Source: Nannocystis sp.
GTDB taxonomy: Bacteria; Myxococcota_A; Polyangia; Nannocystales; Nannocystaceae
Reading direction: 5' to 3'
NCBI GenBank assembly: GCA_016712315.1
Contig: JADJRG010000013.1
Location: 2,020,001-2,084,000, forward strand
Length of the DNA: 64,000 bases
The position numbers and the translations under genes are program-made. Shown in pieces: positions 32,054 through 39,797 of this stretch (position 1 is its first letter; each line of letters opens with the position of its first letter). Below the pieces are notes generated by a model. That model did no database searches, had not been told where the DNA came from, and was given only the letters and a program-made list of their open reading frames with translations.

Positions 32054-33184
32054 ATGGTCACTATCTGCGGCGTGACGTTGTCCAAGAAGTTTGATGCCGA
32101 AGTCCAGCAAGTCCTCCATGATCACGCGACTCGAGCGCTCCTCGCGGTCTTGCGCGGCCACTTGTCCACCCTGACCTTTGGGGATCTCCATGATCTCCTG
32201 CGCGGGGCTCATGGCAAGTCGCTCGCGCCGATCCGCGTCAGCGCGCTGCTCTCCGATTCGGAGCCGTTGAGCGCGCCATCACCCAAGGCCACTGCTGCGC
32301 AGGCGCCCGCGGCGACGAGTCACGCGACCGCCGGGTCGACCAAGGCAGCCGCCAAGAAGCCCGCGAAGCAGGCGCCCAAGCAGGCGTCCAAGCCGGCGTC
32401 CAAGCAGGCGCCCAAGGCGAGCGCTGTGCGGGTGCGCGAGCCCACCGCGCTCGACTCGTCGATCCTCGACCTGCTGCAAAAGGACGGCGCCGCCGTGACG
32501 ATGGGCGAGCTCCGCTCGACCTTCGGCGTCAGCCAGACGACGGCGCACCGCGCCCTTCGCCGGCTGATCGAGGGCGGTCAAGTCGCGATGATCGGCAAGA
32601 AGCCGCGCCCGGCCTATGTGCTCGCGGGCGCCGCGACCGCCGCGGTCGTCGTGGCCGCGGATGCTGGCAAGAAGACCGAGCAGAAGACCGAGCAGAAGAC
32701 CGAGAAGACTGCCACGAAGAAGGCCACGAAGAAGGCCGCGAAGAAGGCCACGAAGAAGGCCACGAAGCAGGTCACGAAGCAGGTCACGAAGCAGGTCGCC
32801 AAGGCGGCGCAGCCCGCGGCGCCCGCCGCCGAGCCGGCCGCGGCGGAGGTGTCCGCCGCGCCAGTCGCCAAGGCAGCGAACACTGGCAAAGCGAAGAGCG
32901 GCCAAGCAAGCAGCGCCAGCAAGCCGGCGAAGCCTGCCAAGGCGGCGAAGGCGGCGAAGGCCGCTCGTCCCTCGAATCGGACCGATGACGGGCGAAAGGC
33001 GTACGACATCGCGATCCTCAACATCCTGCGCGAGCAGGGCGACTGGACGAGCATCTCGCAGATCCGCCCGAAGATCGGCGGCACCGACAGCCAGATCCGC
33101 CTCAGCCTCGCTCGCCTCGTCGACGGGCGCCTCGTCGAGCGCACCGGCGTCCGCCAAGACACGCGTTATAAGCTGATCGGTTGA
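32054..33184 (+). CDS. histone-H1-like DNA-binding protein with winged-helix domains
   Basis: The 376-residue protein has three folded parts joined by Lys/Ala/Pro tails of the histone-H1 kind (AAKKPAKQAPKQASK; KKATKKAAKKATKKATK). A central winged helix, residues about 133-190 (SSILDLLQKDGAAVTMGELR, FGVSQTTAHRALRRLIEGGQ), and a C-terminal winged helix, about 315-376 (DIAILNILREQGDWTSISQI, DSQIRLSLARLVDGRL), are clear. The first 60 residues form a smaller helical domain. It is probably a nucleoid-associated or chromatin-like protein. ATG 32054 follows a 180-bp gap with no other gene. A strong terminator follows. Confidence 0.8.
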   Translation: MVTICGVTLSKKFDAEVQQVLHDHATRALLAVLRGHLSTLTFGDLHDLLRGAHGKSLAPIRVSALLSDSEPLSAPSPKATAAQAPAATSHATAGSTKAAAKKPAKQAPKQASKPASKQAPKASAVRVREPTALDSSILDLLQKDGAAVTMGELRSTFGVSQTTAHRALRRLIEGGQVAMIGKKPRPAYVLAGAATAAVVVAADAGKKTEQKTEQKTEKTATKKATKKAAKKATKKATKQVTKQVTKQVAKAAQPAAPAAEPAAAEVSAAPVAKAANTGKAKSGQASSASKPAKPAKAAKAAKAARPSNRTDDGRKAYDIAILNILREQGDWTSISQIRPKIGGTDSQIRLSLARLVDGRLVERTGVRQDTRYKLIG

Positions 33185-33235
33185 TCGCCGCGTCGACCCG
33201 GCTCGGACTCGGACTCGATCTCGGACTCGGTTAAG

Positions 33236-33276
33236 AATCAGGCGCCGCGCACCTCGATGGTTCGCGGCGCCTGATT
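33236..33276 (+). terminator. strong rho-independent-type terminator
   Basis: AATCAGGCGCCGCG (33236-33249) pairs perfectly with CGCGGCGCCTGATT (33263-33276), a 14-bp stem with a 13-nt loop and a short T run. It lies 50 bp after the histone-H1-like gene and before the convergent minus-strand pair, so it may act in both directions. Confidence 0.85.
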
Positions 33277-33344
33277 TGTGCGCTTCGAGCCTTGTCGCGC
33301 TATTTCTCTCTTCGTCGCCGCAGGCGCGGCGTCGCCTCCGCGGA

Positions 33345-33854
33345 TCACTCCGCGGCGAGCGCCTCTTGCCACGGCTCGCCGTCGAGCAGCAGCGTGTCGA
33401 CGGCGACCACGCCGTCGCTGGTGATCGACGCCCGGATCCTCGCGCTTCGGCTGCGGAGCGCGTCCTCAAGCTCCTTAGCGCGCTCCGCGGGGACGAAGAA
33501 GCGCTGCTCGCCGATCAGGTCGCCGCCGCGCGCCCAGCTCAGGCAGCCGGCCACTTCGTCGCAGCGCACGTTGTGAAAGCGCGGCACGCGGCCCTCGTCT
33601 GTCGGCGAGAGACAGACGCAGCAGCCGCCGTCGATCGCGCCGTCGGAGGCGCTGCCGCAGCGGTCGGGGGGCTGCCAGTCGAGCGCGTATTGGTAGCGCA
33701 GATAGTGGCCGCTCAGCAGGTCGCGGGGGTCGTAGCCGGTGATCGGGAGGTGCCACTCGCGGCCGTTTTGTAGGTTGAGCTCGGCGCGGCCGATCAAGGC
33801 GAGCAGGCCGAGGATCGGGGTGACGACGGCGACCAAGAGCAGTCGATTGTTCAT
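33345..33854 (-). CDS. GDYXXLXY-domain protein
   Basis: The 169-residue protein starts with a membrane anchor (LLLVAVVTPILGLLALIG). It then shows the family signature YDPRDLLSGHYLRYQY, here with GHY in place of GDY. A Cys-rich insertion follows (CGSASDGAIDGGCCVCLS, CDEVAGC). The end, FFVPAERAKELEDALRSRSA to LLLDGEPWQ, is typical of the family. Function is unknown; it is nearly always encoded beside DUF2157/DUF4401 membrane proteins. Its ATG overlaps the DUF2157 stop by 4 bp (ATGA), so the two are translationally coupled. Confidence 0.85.
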   Translation of the reverse strand: MNNRLLLVAVVTPILGLLALIGRAELNLQNGREWHLPITGYDPRDLLSGHYLRYQYALDWQPPDRCGSASDGAIDGGCCVCLSPTDEGRVPRFHNVRCDEVAGCLSWARGGDLIGEQRFFVPAERAKELEDALRSRSARIRASITSDGVVAVDTLLLDGEPWQEALAAE

Positions 33855-35002
33855 TGCTTCGGCTCCTCGGCGAGGTGGGCCGCGAAGTCGCGGCGCTTGC
33901 GTGCCCAGAGGTACGTGAGCCCGACTGTGAACAGGCCGCCGGTGATGAGGCCCAGCCCCGTGTCGAGGAGGCTGCCGAAGACCTCGAAATAGACGGTGAT
34001 CAGGCGGACGCCGATCACCGCGGTCGCGATGTTGAGGACCCGGACGTTGTGCGCGGCGTAGCCGACCCACGCCGCCGCCGCCCAGAGGGCGATGAAGCAG
34101 AGCGCCGCGAGGAGCCGCTGCTCTTCGCTTGCGAGCAGGAGCGGTCCATATCCCAGCACGAGGATGAGGAGGAGGAGCACCCGCGTCGGGGTGATCGCGG
34201 CGGGGCGCCCGGGCACGAGCTTGGAGGCGCGCACGACCAGCACCCCGGTCAGCGCCGCGGCGACCCCCGCGCCGAGGAGCAGGAGGCGCGGCGGCGCGGC
34301 AGGTGGCGGGTCATACAAGACGAAGCTCGCGGCGGAGGCGAGCAGGAGCGCGCCGCTCCAGCCGAAGCGGGCGAAGGCGCGGGAATAGAGGGGGCGCCAG
34401 CGGGCGACCGAGGCTGAGGCGGCGACGATCAGGCAGAGCAGCGGCGGCAGGCTGACAAGGCCCACGCCCAGCGCCTCGCCCTCGCGGCCGGGGCCGAGGC
34501 CGTCGACGAGCGCCTCGAGGCCGAGGTAGTAGGTCGTATGGAGCCCGATGATCCACGCAGAGGCGAGGCCAGCGCTGCGGCCGCGGGTCACCAAAACAAA
34601 GGTGAGGGCGCTCCAGGCGAGCAGGGCCTGCCAGGTCGCGCCGCCGAGGTGGTAGACCTGCGAGATCAGGCCGATCGACGCGAGCACGAACCCGTAATAG
34701 ATCGAGATCAGCAGCTCGCGCAGCCAGGCGCCGCCGCGCCGCTCCGCGAGCACGATCGCCGCCGCGACGCCGCTCGCGAGGAGCAAGTCGATCGCGAGCT
34801 TCACCCCGCCAGGGATGTCTTGCCAATTGCTCGCGATGATCGCGACGACGCCGAGCACGATGGTCAACGCGCCGAGGCCGCCCGCCGCGTAGAGCAGGTA
34901 GGGGCGGCTCTGGCGCTCCTCGTGCTGGAGGATCGCGGCGGCGGCCTCGGCGGAGAGCAGGCCCGCGCGCTGCCACTCGGCGATCTTGTGGGTGATCGAC
35001 AA
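33851..35002 (-). CDS. DUF2157/DUF4401 membrane protein
   Basis: The 383-residue product begins with a cytosolic helix pair (IAEWQRAGLLSAEAAAAILQH), the DUF2157 N-terminal signature. About ten hydrophobic spans follow, such as YLLYAAGGLGALTIVLGVVA, LLLLGAGVAAALTGVLVV and LLDTGLGLITGGLFTVGLTY. The start is TTG 35002, since no ATG or GTG lies near the conserved N-terminus. Function is unknown. It pairs with the GDYXXLXY protein in many bacteria, suggesting one membrane complex; the 4-bp gene overlap here supports that. Confidence 0.85.
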   Translation of the reverse strand: MSITHKIAEWQRAGLLSAEAAAAILQHEERQSRPYLLYAAGGLGALTIVLGVVAIIASNWQDIPGGVKLAIDLLLASGVAAAIVLAERRGGAWLRELLISIYYGFVLASIGLISQVYHLGGATWQALLAWSALTFVLVTRGRSAGLASAWIIGLHTTYYLGLEALVDGLGPGREGEALGVGLVSLPPLLCLIVAASASVARWRPLYSRAFARFGWSGALLLASAASFVLYDPPPAAPPRLLLLGAGVAAALTGVLVVRASKLVPGRPAAITPTRVLLLLILVLGYGPLLLASEEQRLLAALCFIALWAAAAWVGYAAHNVRVLNIATAVIGVRLITVYFEVFGSLLDTGLGLITGGLFTVGLTYLWARKRRDFAAHLAEEPKQ

Positions 35003-35050
35003 GGCCGCAGGCTAACAGCGCCCGCGCCACAAGACTAGCGCGCGGCCACA

Positions 35051-36088
35051 CTAACGCTCGCCGCTGCGGTCGCCGAGCTCGACGCCGAGCAGCTCGGAGA
35101 CGAGGCCGAGCTGCCAAAACGGGACGCGGCCGATCGCCTTGAGCGCGACGCGCCCCTGGTCGTCGATGATGACGAGTCCCGCTCGGTCAGGCGGCAGCTC
35201 AAAGGCGGCGCGGGCCGCGGCGGCCTCGGCGACCTGCTGCCAACGGCGCAGGGTCACCCCCGACAAGTCGCCGACGATGACGCCCGCGACCTTGTCTTCG
35301 TCGATCTTCTCGTCGGCCTCGGCGAGCACGCCGACGAGGCGGATGCTCGGCCGGCCGAAGCGCTCAAACGACTCCTCGCGGCCGCCCTTAAAGCCGCCCT
35401 CGACGCCCGGCAGATCCGCGAGGGCGACCGGCGCGTCGAGGAAGGCGAGCACGCAGACCTTGCCGCGACAAGCGGCGCGGCTCAGCGTCCCCGCCGTGAA
35501 CTCGGGCGCGGGTGAGAGCGTCGGCTCGTCGGCGCCGAGGGCCGCCTTGAGCGCGGCGAGGGTGGCGTCGTCGGCGGGGCCGCTGTGGCGGAGCAGGACC
35601 TCGCCCGTGGGTCCGAGCACGACGACCCCGGTGTGGCCGCGGGGGAGCTTAAAGGAGTCATAAAACACCCCCTCGAAGTCGATATAGAGGGGCAGGCGCA
35701 GCTCGGGGCGCATCATGCCCATGAATTCGCCGATCTTCGCGCGGAGCAGGGCGAAGCCCTTCGCGTCGCCGATCAAGAAGCCGCGCACGCCCTCGGGCAC
35801 CGACCAGCGGGCGAGCGCGCGGTTCACCGCCTTGCTCTCGCCCGCTTGCATGCTCTCGCGGTCCTCAATCACGAAATACGAGGTGTGGCCGCGCAGCTCA
35901 GCGAGCGCGAGCGCGGGCAGGTCGCCGTCGGCGGGGAGCTTGATGTTTTGCGGATCCGCGGCGGCGTCGATCGGCGGGAGCTCGCTCGGGATCGCCTCCG
36001 CTTGCGAGCGAAAGAGCCAGGCGCCGATCGCGACGAGCACGAGGAGGAGGAGGGTGACGCCGATCAGGATCCGCTTGAGCCAAGACAC
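35051..36088 (-). CDS. membrane-anchored protein with two thioredoxin-like domains
   Basis: The 345-residue protein has an N-terminal membrane helix (ILIGVTLLLLVLVAIGAWLF) and two repeats of a thioredoxin-like fold. The first is at about 60-180 (HTSYFVIEDRESMQAGE to TGVVVLGPTGEVLLRHSG), the second at about 200-340 (CRGKVCVLAFLDAPVALADL to AGLVIIDDQGRVALKAIG). Neither has a CxxC active site, so redox activity is doubtful. The first repeat recalls YtfJ-like proteins. GTG 36088 is preferred, since it puts basic residues right before the helix. It stands alone, divergent from the permease gene. Confidence 0.65.
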   Translation of the reverse strand: MSWLKRILIGVTLLLLVLVAIGAWLFRSQAEAIPSELPPIDAAADPQNIKLPADGDLPALALAELRGHTSYFVIEDRESMQAGESKAVNRALARWSVPEGVRGFLIGDAKGFALLRAKIGEFMGMMRPELRLPLYIDFEGVFYDSFKLPRGHTGVVVLGPTGEVLLRHSGPADDATLAALKAALGADEPTLSPAPEFTAGTLSRAACRGKVCVLAFLDAPVALADLPGVEGGFKGGREESFERFGRPSIRLVGVLAEADEKIDEDKVAGVIVGDLSGVTLRRWQQVAEAAAARAAFELPPDRAGLVIIDDQGRVALKAIGRVPFWQLGLVSELLGVELGDRSGER

Positions 36089-36166
36089 GCGCCGCGGAGG
36101 ATAACAAAGCGGCCCGTCGCGGTCGCGCCTGGCGCGGGGGCGGGTCTCCATGTAAAGAACCCGTCC

Positions 36167-37030
36167 TTGAGCGCGGGTCTACTCTTGGGGTTGCTGACGG
36201 CGGCGGCCTGGTCGTCGCTCGACGCGCTGCGCAAGCGCCTCTCAGGCCGGCTCTCGCCCGAATTGCTGGCGCTCGCGCTGATCCTCGGCCCCGCGCCGAT
36301 CTTCATCGTGATGGCCGCGTGGCAGGGCACAGCCCCAGCGGACCCCGTATATCTGCCGATCGTGGCCGCATGCGGGCTGCTCCACGGGGTCGCGAACATC
36401 CTCTTCCTTTGGGCGCTGCGCCTCTCGCCGCTGAGCGCGACGGTGCCGATGCTGGCGCTCACGCCGGCGTTCACGGCGTTGGTCGCCCGGCCGCTGCTCG
36501 GCGAGCGGCTCGGCCTCGTGGGTGGGGCGGGGATCGCCGCGGTCGCCCTCGGCGCGCTTGTCCTGATGATCGACCGCGGCGGCGGGCGACCCTCCCAGAG
36601 GACAATTCACCGCGGCAGCGTGGTGATGGTCGCGGTCGCCGCGCTCTTCGCGTGCGCTGGGCCGCTCGACAAGGTGGGCCTGCGCTTCGCGTCCGTCGGC
36701 TTCCACTCGCTGTCGGTGGCGCTGGTCGCGGGCGCCGTCGTCGGCGTGTACGCGCTGCGCCGCGAGCCGGCTGCGGCGCTGTGGCGCGCGCGGGGGGAGC
36801 TTCGTTGGGTGATCGCGGCGGCGGTGGTGATGGCGATCGCTCAGGTGACGCAGCTCGCGGCGATCCAGGTGTTGCAGGTGAGCCTGGTCGAGAGCCTCAA
36901 GCGCGGTATTGGTATGAGCATGGCGGTGGTGGTCGGTCGCGTGTCCTTCGCCGAGCCGATCACCGCGGGCAAGGTCGTCGCGCTGGCGCTGATGCTCGGC
37001 GGCGCGCTGGCGCTGCTGTTGTTCGGCTGA
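36167..37030 (+). CDS. EamA/DMT-superfamily permease
   Basis: The 287-residue protein has ten hydrophobic spans in two EamA halves. The first includes LLLGLLTAAAWSSLDALRKR and the membrane-end motif PMLALTPAFTALVARPLLGER; the second includes QVLQVSLVESLKRGIGMSM and FAEPITAGKVVALALMLGG. These are typical drug/metabolite exporters with unknown substrate. TTG 36167 is the first usable start before the first span. Its upstream region is shared with the divergent thioredoxin-like gene. Confidence 0.8.
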   Translation: MSAGLLLGLLTAAAWSSLDALRKRLSGRLSPELLALALILGPAPIFIVMAAWQGTAPADPVYLPIVAACGLLHGVANILFLWALRLSPLSATVPMLALTPAFTALVARPLLGERLGLVGGAGIAAVALGALVLMIDRGGGRPSQRTIHRGSVVMVAVAALFACAGPLDKVGLRFASVGFHSLSVALVAGAVVGVYALRREPAAALWRARGELRWVIAAAVVMAIAQVTQLAAIQVLQVSLVESLKRGIGMSMAVVVGRVSFAEPITAGKVVALALMLGGALALLLFG

Positions 37031-37043
37031 GCGCGCGCGGCTC

Positions 37044-38237
37044 TCACCAGCGCGTCGCGATGGGGTCGCAGTCGGCGCAGGGATCCATCACAGGCGAGGC
37101 GGTCTCGGCGGGGTGGGGCGGGCGGCCGCGGTCGACGTAGAGCGCGGCCTCGCGCCAGCGGCCGTAGCGGCGCGCGCGCAAGGTGAGCTCATAGGCGCTG
37201 GCACGCAGCGTCAGCTCGGCGTAGCCGGCGTGGTTGCTGATGTGGTCGGGGGCGAGCGCGGTGCCTTGAAAGAAACGCCAGGTGCGAGGGCCGCGGCCGG
37301 CGTCAGGGCGCGACACCGCGCCGGCGATGACTTGAAAGAACGGGGCGCGCAACCACGCGCGGCTCGAGCGCTTCACCGCGGGCGAGGCGTCGGCGACGGC
37401 CTGGAGCGAGCGCTCGTGGCCGGAGACCGCGCCGACGAACGCGCCGCCGACGATCGCCCGCGCGAGCGCCTCCTCGTGGAAGAGCAGGGCGGAGTCCGGC
37501 CAGATCCCGCCTTGACCGTGCGGGCCGGCGCTCTCGATCGGGTGGTGGGTGACGAGGATCCGCTCGGGGCCCGGCGCGGCGAGCAGCGCGGCGAGCAGCG
37601 CGCGTTGCTCGGCGAGGCTCGCGGCGGCGGCGGGGCCGTCGCCAGCGGCCTCGCGGTCGAGCCACGGGGTCGTGTCGAGCACGACCAGCTCGGCGAGGCT
37701 GTCTCCAGGGTCAGGTGAGAGCTCGCAGCGCAGCGGCGCGCCCGCGCAGCGTGAGGCGACCGCGGCGGCGCCGCCACGGCCCACGCGGACCACGTAATTA
37801 GCGCTGGGGGCGCTCCACGGGGCGCCTGGTGGGGTCAGCGGCGCCGCACAAGTCCACTCGGCGAGGCCGCGTACGGCGAAGCTGGCGCCGCCGCGGGCCC
37901 GGTGCTGCGCGACCCGGGCGAGGAGCTGGGCGCTGGCCGGGTCGGCGGGGAGCTCGCAGGTCTTCGGGTCGATCTGGTCGCCGAGCCAGATCACGATGGT
38001 CGGCTCGCCGTCGACTGGGGCCTGATCGAGGCGTCGGAGCAGCGCGTCGCTGACGGCTCGTGACGCAGCGCCGGCGCCGAGGCCACCCACCAGGAGCAGG
38101 CGCGGCGCGGGCGAGAGGCCTGGCGCGGGGTCTTCGGCGCGAGCTGTGCGCCAGTCGCCGCGATGGATCGAGCACGCACCAGCGAGGGTGAGGGCGGACC
38201 CGAGCAGGGCGCGCCTGAGGAGCCTCGTCGCCGTCAC
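37044..38237 (-). CDS. metallophosphatase-like lipoprotein with degenerate metal motifs
   Basis: The 397-residue product has a lipoprotein signal (LLGSALTLAGAC) and the general order of a calcineurin-like phosphoesterase: VIWLGDQIDPK (the GD motif), THHPIESAG and SGHERS. The usual first D-x-H is replaced by VGGLGAG. The GNHD motif is replaced by RGLAEW. Half of the metal ligands are therefore missing, and catalysis is doubtful. A C-terminal beta region, YAELTLRASAYELTLRARRY, follows. The gene is convergent with the permease (13 bp apart). GTG 38237 is the start. Confidence 0.65.
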   Translation of the reverse strand: MTATRLLRRALLGSALTLAGACSIHRGDWRTARAEDPAPGLSPAPRLLLVGGLGAGAASRAVSDALLRRLDQAPVDGEPTIVIWLGDQIDPKTCELPADPASAQLLARVAQHRARGGASFAVRGLAEWTCAAPLTPPGAPWSAPSANYVVRVGRGGAAAVASRCAGAPLRCELSPDPGDSLAELVVLDTTPWLDREAAGDGPAAAASLAEQRALLAALLAAPGPERILVTHHPIESAGPHGQGGIWPDSALLFHEEALARAIVGGAFVGAVSGHERSLQAVADASPAVKRSSRAWLRAPFFQVIAGAVSRPDAGRGPRTWRFFQGTALAPDHISNHAGYAELTLRASAYELTLRARRYGRWREAALYVDRGRPPHPAETASPVMDPCADCDPIATRW

Positions 38238-38458
38238 GACCTCGGTTGTAGCCGCTTCGCAGGGCGCGGGCTAGCGCGGGTCTGTGGAGGGTGCGCGCCG
38301 CCGCTCGTGCTCGTCGGGCGCCACACTTCAGCGGCGAGCAGCGCCCGACGGCGCCGGGTCGGATCGCGCGGCTGGCGAACCACGCGAGCGCGCGCTGGAC
38401 CAGGCGCCGGTCCGCGGGACCTGGCAATGCAGCGGCGGCGGCGTTACCGTCGTCGCGC

Positions 38459-39709
38459 GTGGCGGCCGAGGATGAACTCAGCGACGATCTATGGGCGGCC
38501 GCGCTGGCAGACCCCGAGGGCGAGGCCAGCGGCGAGCTGCTGGCGGATCCCGAGCTCCTCCGCGCGCTGCTGCGGCGGGCCGCCGCGCTCGAGCGGGAGC
38601 ACAGCGACCTGACGATGTTGCACGACGCGACCCTCGATCACTCGAATGAGATCGAGGAGGAGCTGGCGCTGAAGATCGAGGAGATCGAGTCGCTGGTGCG
38701 CGACCTCGAGGTCCGCAACAGCTTCATTCGGGCGATCTTCGGCCGCTACCTCAGCGACGACGTGGTGACGACGCTGCTCGAGTCGCCCGAGGCGCTGCGC
38801 CTCGGCGGGGAGCGCCGGCGGGTGACGATCCTTTTTTCAGATCTGCGCGGCTTCTCGGGGATCTCGGAGCGGCTGTCGCCGGAGCAGGTGGTGACGCTGC
38901 TCAACATCTACCTGGGCGGCATGGCGGCGGTGATCGACGCGTACCGCGGCTCGATCAATGAGTTCATCGGCGACGGGATCTTGATCGTCTTCGGCGCGCC
39001 GCTCGAGCTCGAGGACGCGGCGGCGCGGGCGGTCGCCTGCGCGCTGGCGATGCAGGCCGCGATGGCGGAGATCAACGCGACCTGCGCGGCGCAGGGCCTG
39101 CCGACCCTCGAGATGGGGATCGGCGCGCACACGGGCGAGGTGATCGTCGGCAACATCGGCTCGAAGCGGCGGGCGAAGTACGCGCTGGTCGGTCGAAACG
39201 TCAACCTCGCCAGCAGGGTCGAGACCTACACGGTCGGCGGACAGGTGCTCATCTCGGACTCGACGGCGGTGGAGGTCGGCGACGCGCTCGAGCTCTCCGC
39301 GAGCTTCCGCGTGCGGCCGAAGGGGTTCCGTGACGAGCTGGTGCTGCACGAGGTCGCGGCGATCCGCGGCGCCTATGAGGTGTCGCTGCCGACGCGGCGA
39401 GACGAGCTGCGCGCGCTCGCCTCGCCGGTCGCGGTGCGCCTCTCCGTGCTCGAGGGCAAGGACGCGGGCGGACCCGAGCTGCGCGGCGAGATCGTGGCGG
39501 TCGGCGAGTTGAGCGCGATCGTCGAGTGCGAGGAGCCGCTCGAGCCGCTGAGCAACCTCAAGATCGAGCTCCCGGCGGGCGTCGTCGATGGCGGCGTCTA
39601 CGCGAAGGTGCTCGCGGCGGGCGAGCGGGCGGGCGCGGCGCGGATCCGCTTCACGCCCGCGACCGAGGCGTTGATCGCGGGGCTACGGGCCGCGGGCGCG
39701 TCCGCTTGA
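38459..39709 (+). CDS. class III adenylate/guanylate cyclase with a C-terminal PilZ-like domain
   Basis: The 416-residue protein has an N-terminal coiled coil (about 50-95: EIEEELALKIEEIESLVRDL), then the cyclase domain (about 100-290). Metal-binding Asp lie in VTILFSDLRGFS and in NEFIGDGILIVFGAP. The transition-state region is VGRNVNLASRVE. The substrate-selecting Lys of classic enzymes is not evident (NEF), so base choice is uncertain. A C-terminal domain (about 315-410: SPVAVRLSVLEGKDAGGPEL, LSNLKIELPAGVVDG) resembles PilZ but lacks its full RxxxR. The next gene carries a cyclic-nucleotide-binding domain. GTG 38459 is the start. Confidence 0.85.
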   Translation: MAAEDELSDDLWAAALADPEGEASGELLADPELLRALLRRAAALEREHSDLTMLHDATLDHSNEIEEELALKIEEIESLVRDLEVRNSFIRAIFGRYLSDDVVTTLLESPEALRLGGERRRVTILFSDLRGFSGISERLSPEQVVTLLNIYLGGMAAVIDAYRGSINEFIGDGILIVFGAPLELEDAAARAVACALAMQAAMAEINATCAAQGLPTLEMGIGAHTGEVIVGNIGSKRRAKYALVGRNVNLASRVETYTVGGQVLISDSTAVEVGDALELSASFRVRPKGFRDELVLHEVAAIRGAYEVSLPTRRDELRALASPVAVRLSVLEGKDAGGPELRGEIVAVGELSAIVECEEPLEPLSNLKIELPAGVVDGGVYAKVLAAGERAGAARIRFTPATEALIAGLRAAGASA

Positions 39710-39797
39710 GTCGACGCTGAGCGGCTCCGCGCGGCGGCTGCGGCGTCACTCGGGGGATCCGCGCCGCGGACCGCCGTCGTACCATCACGGGGACGCG

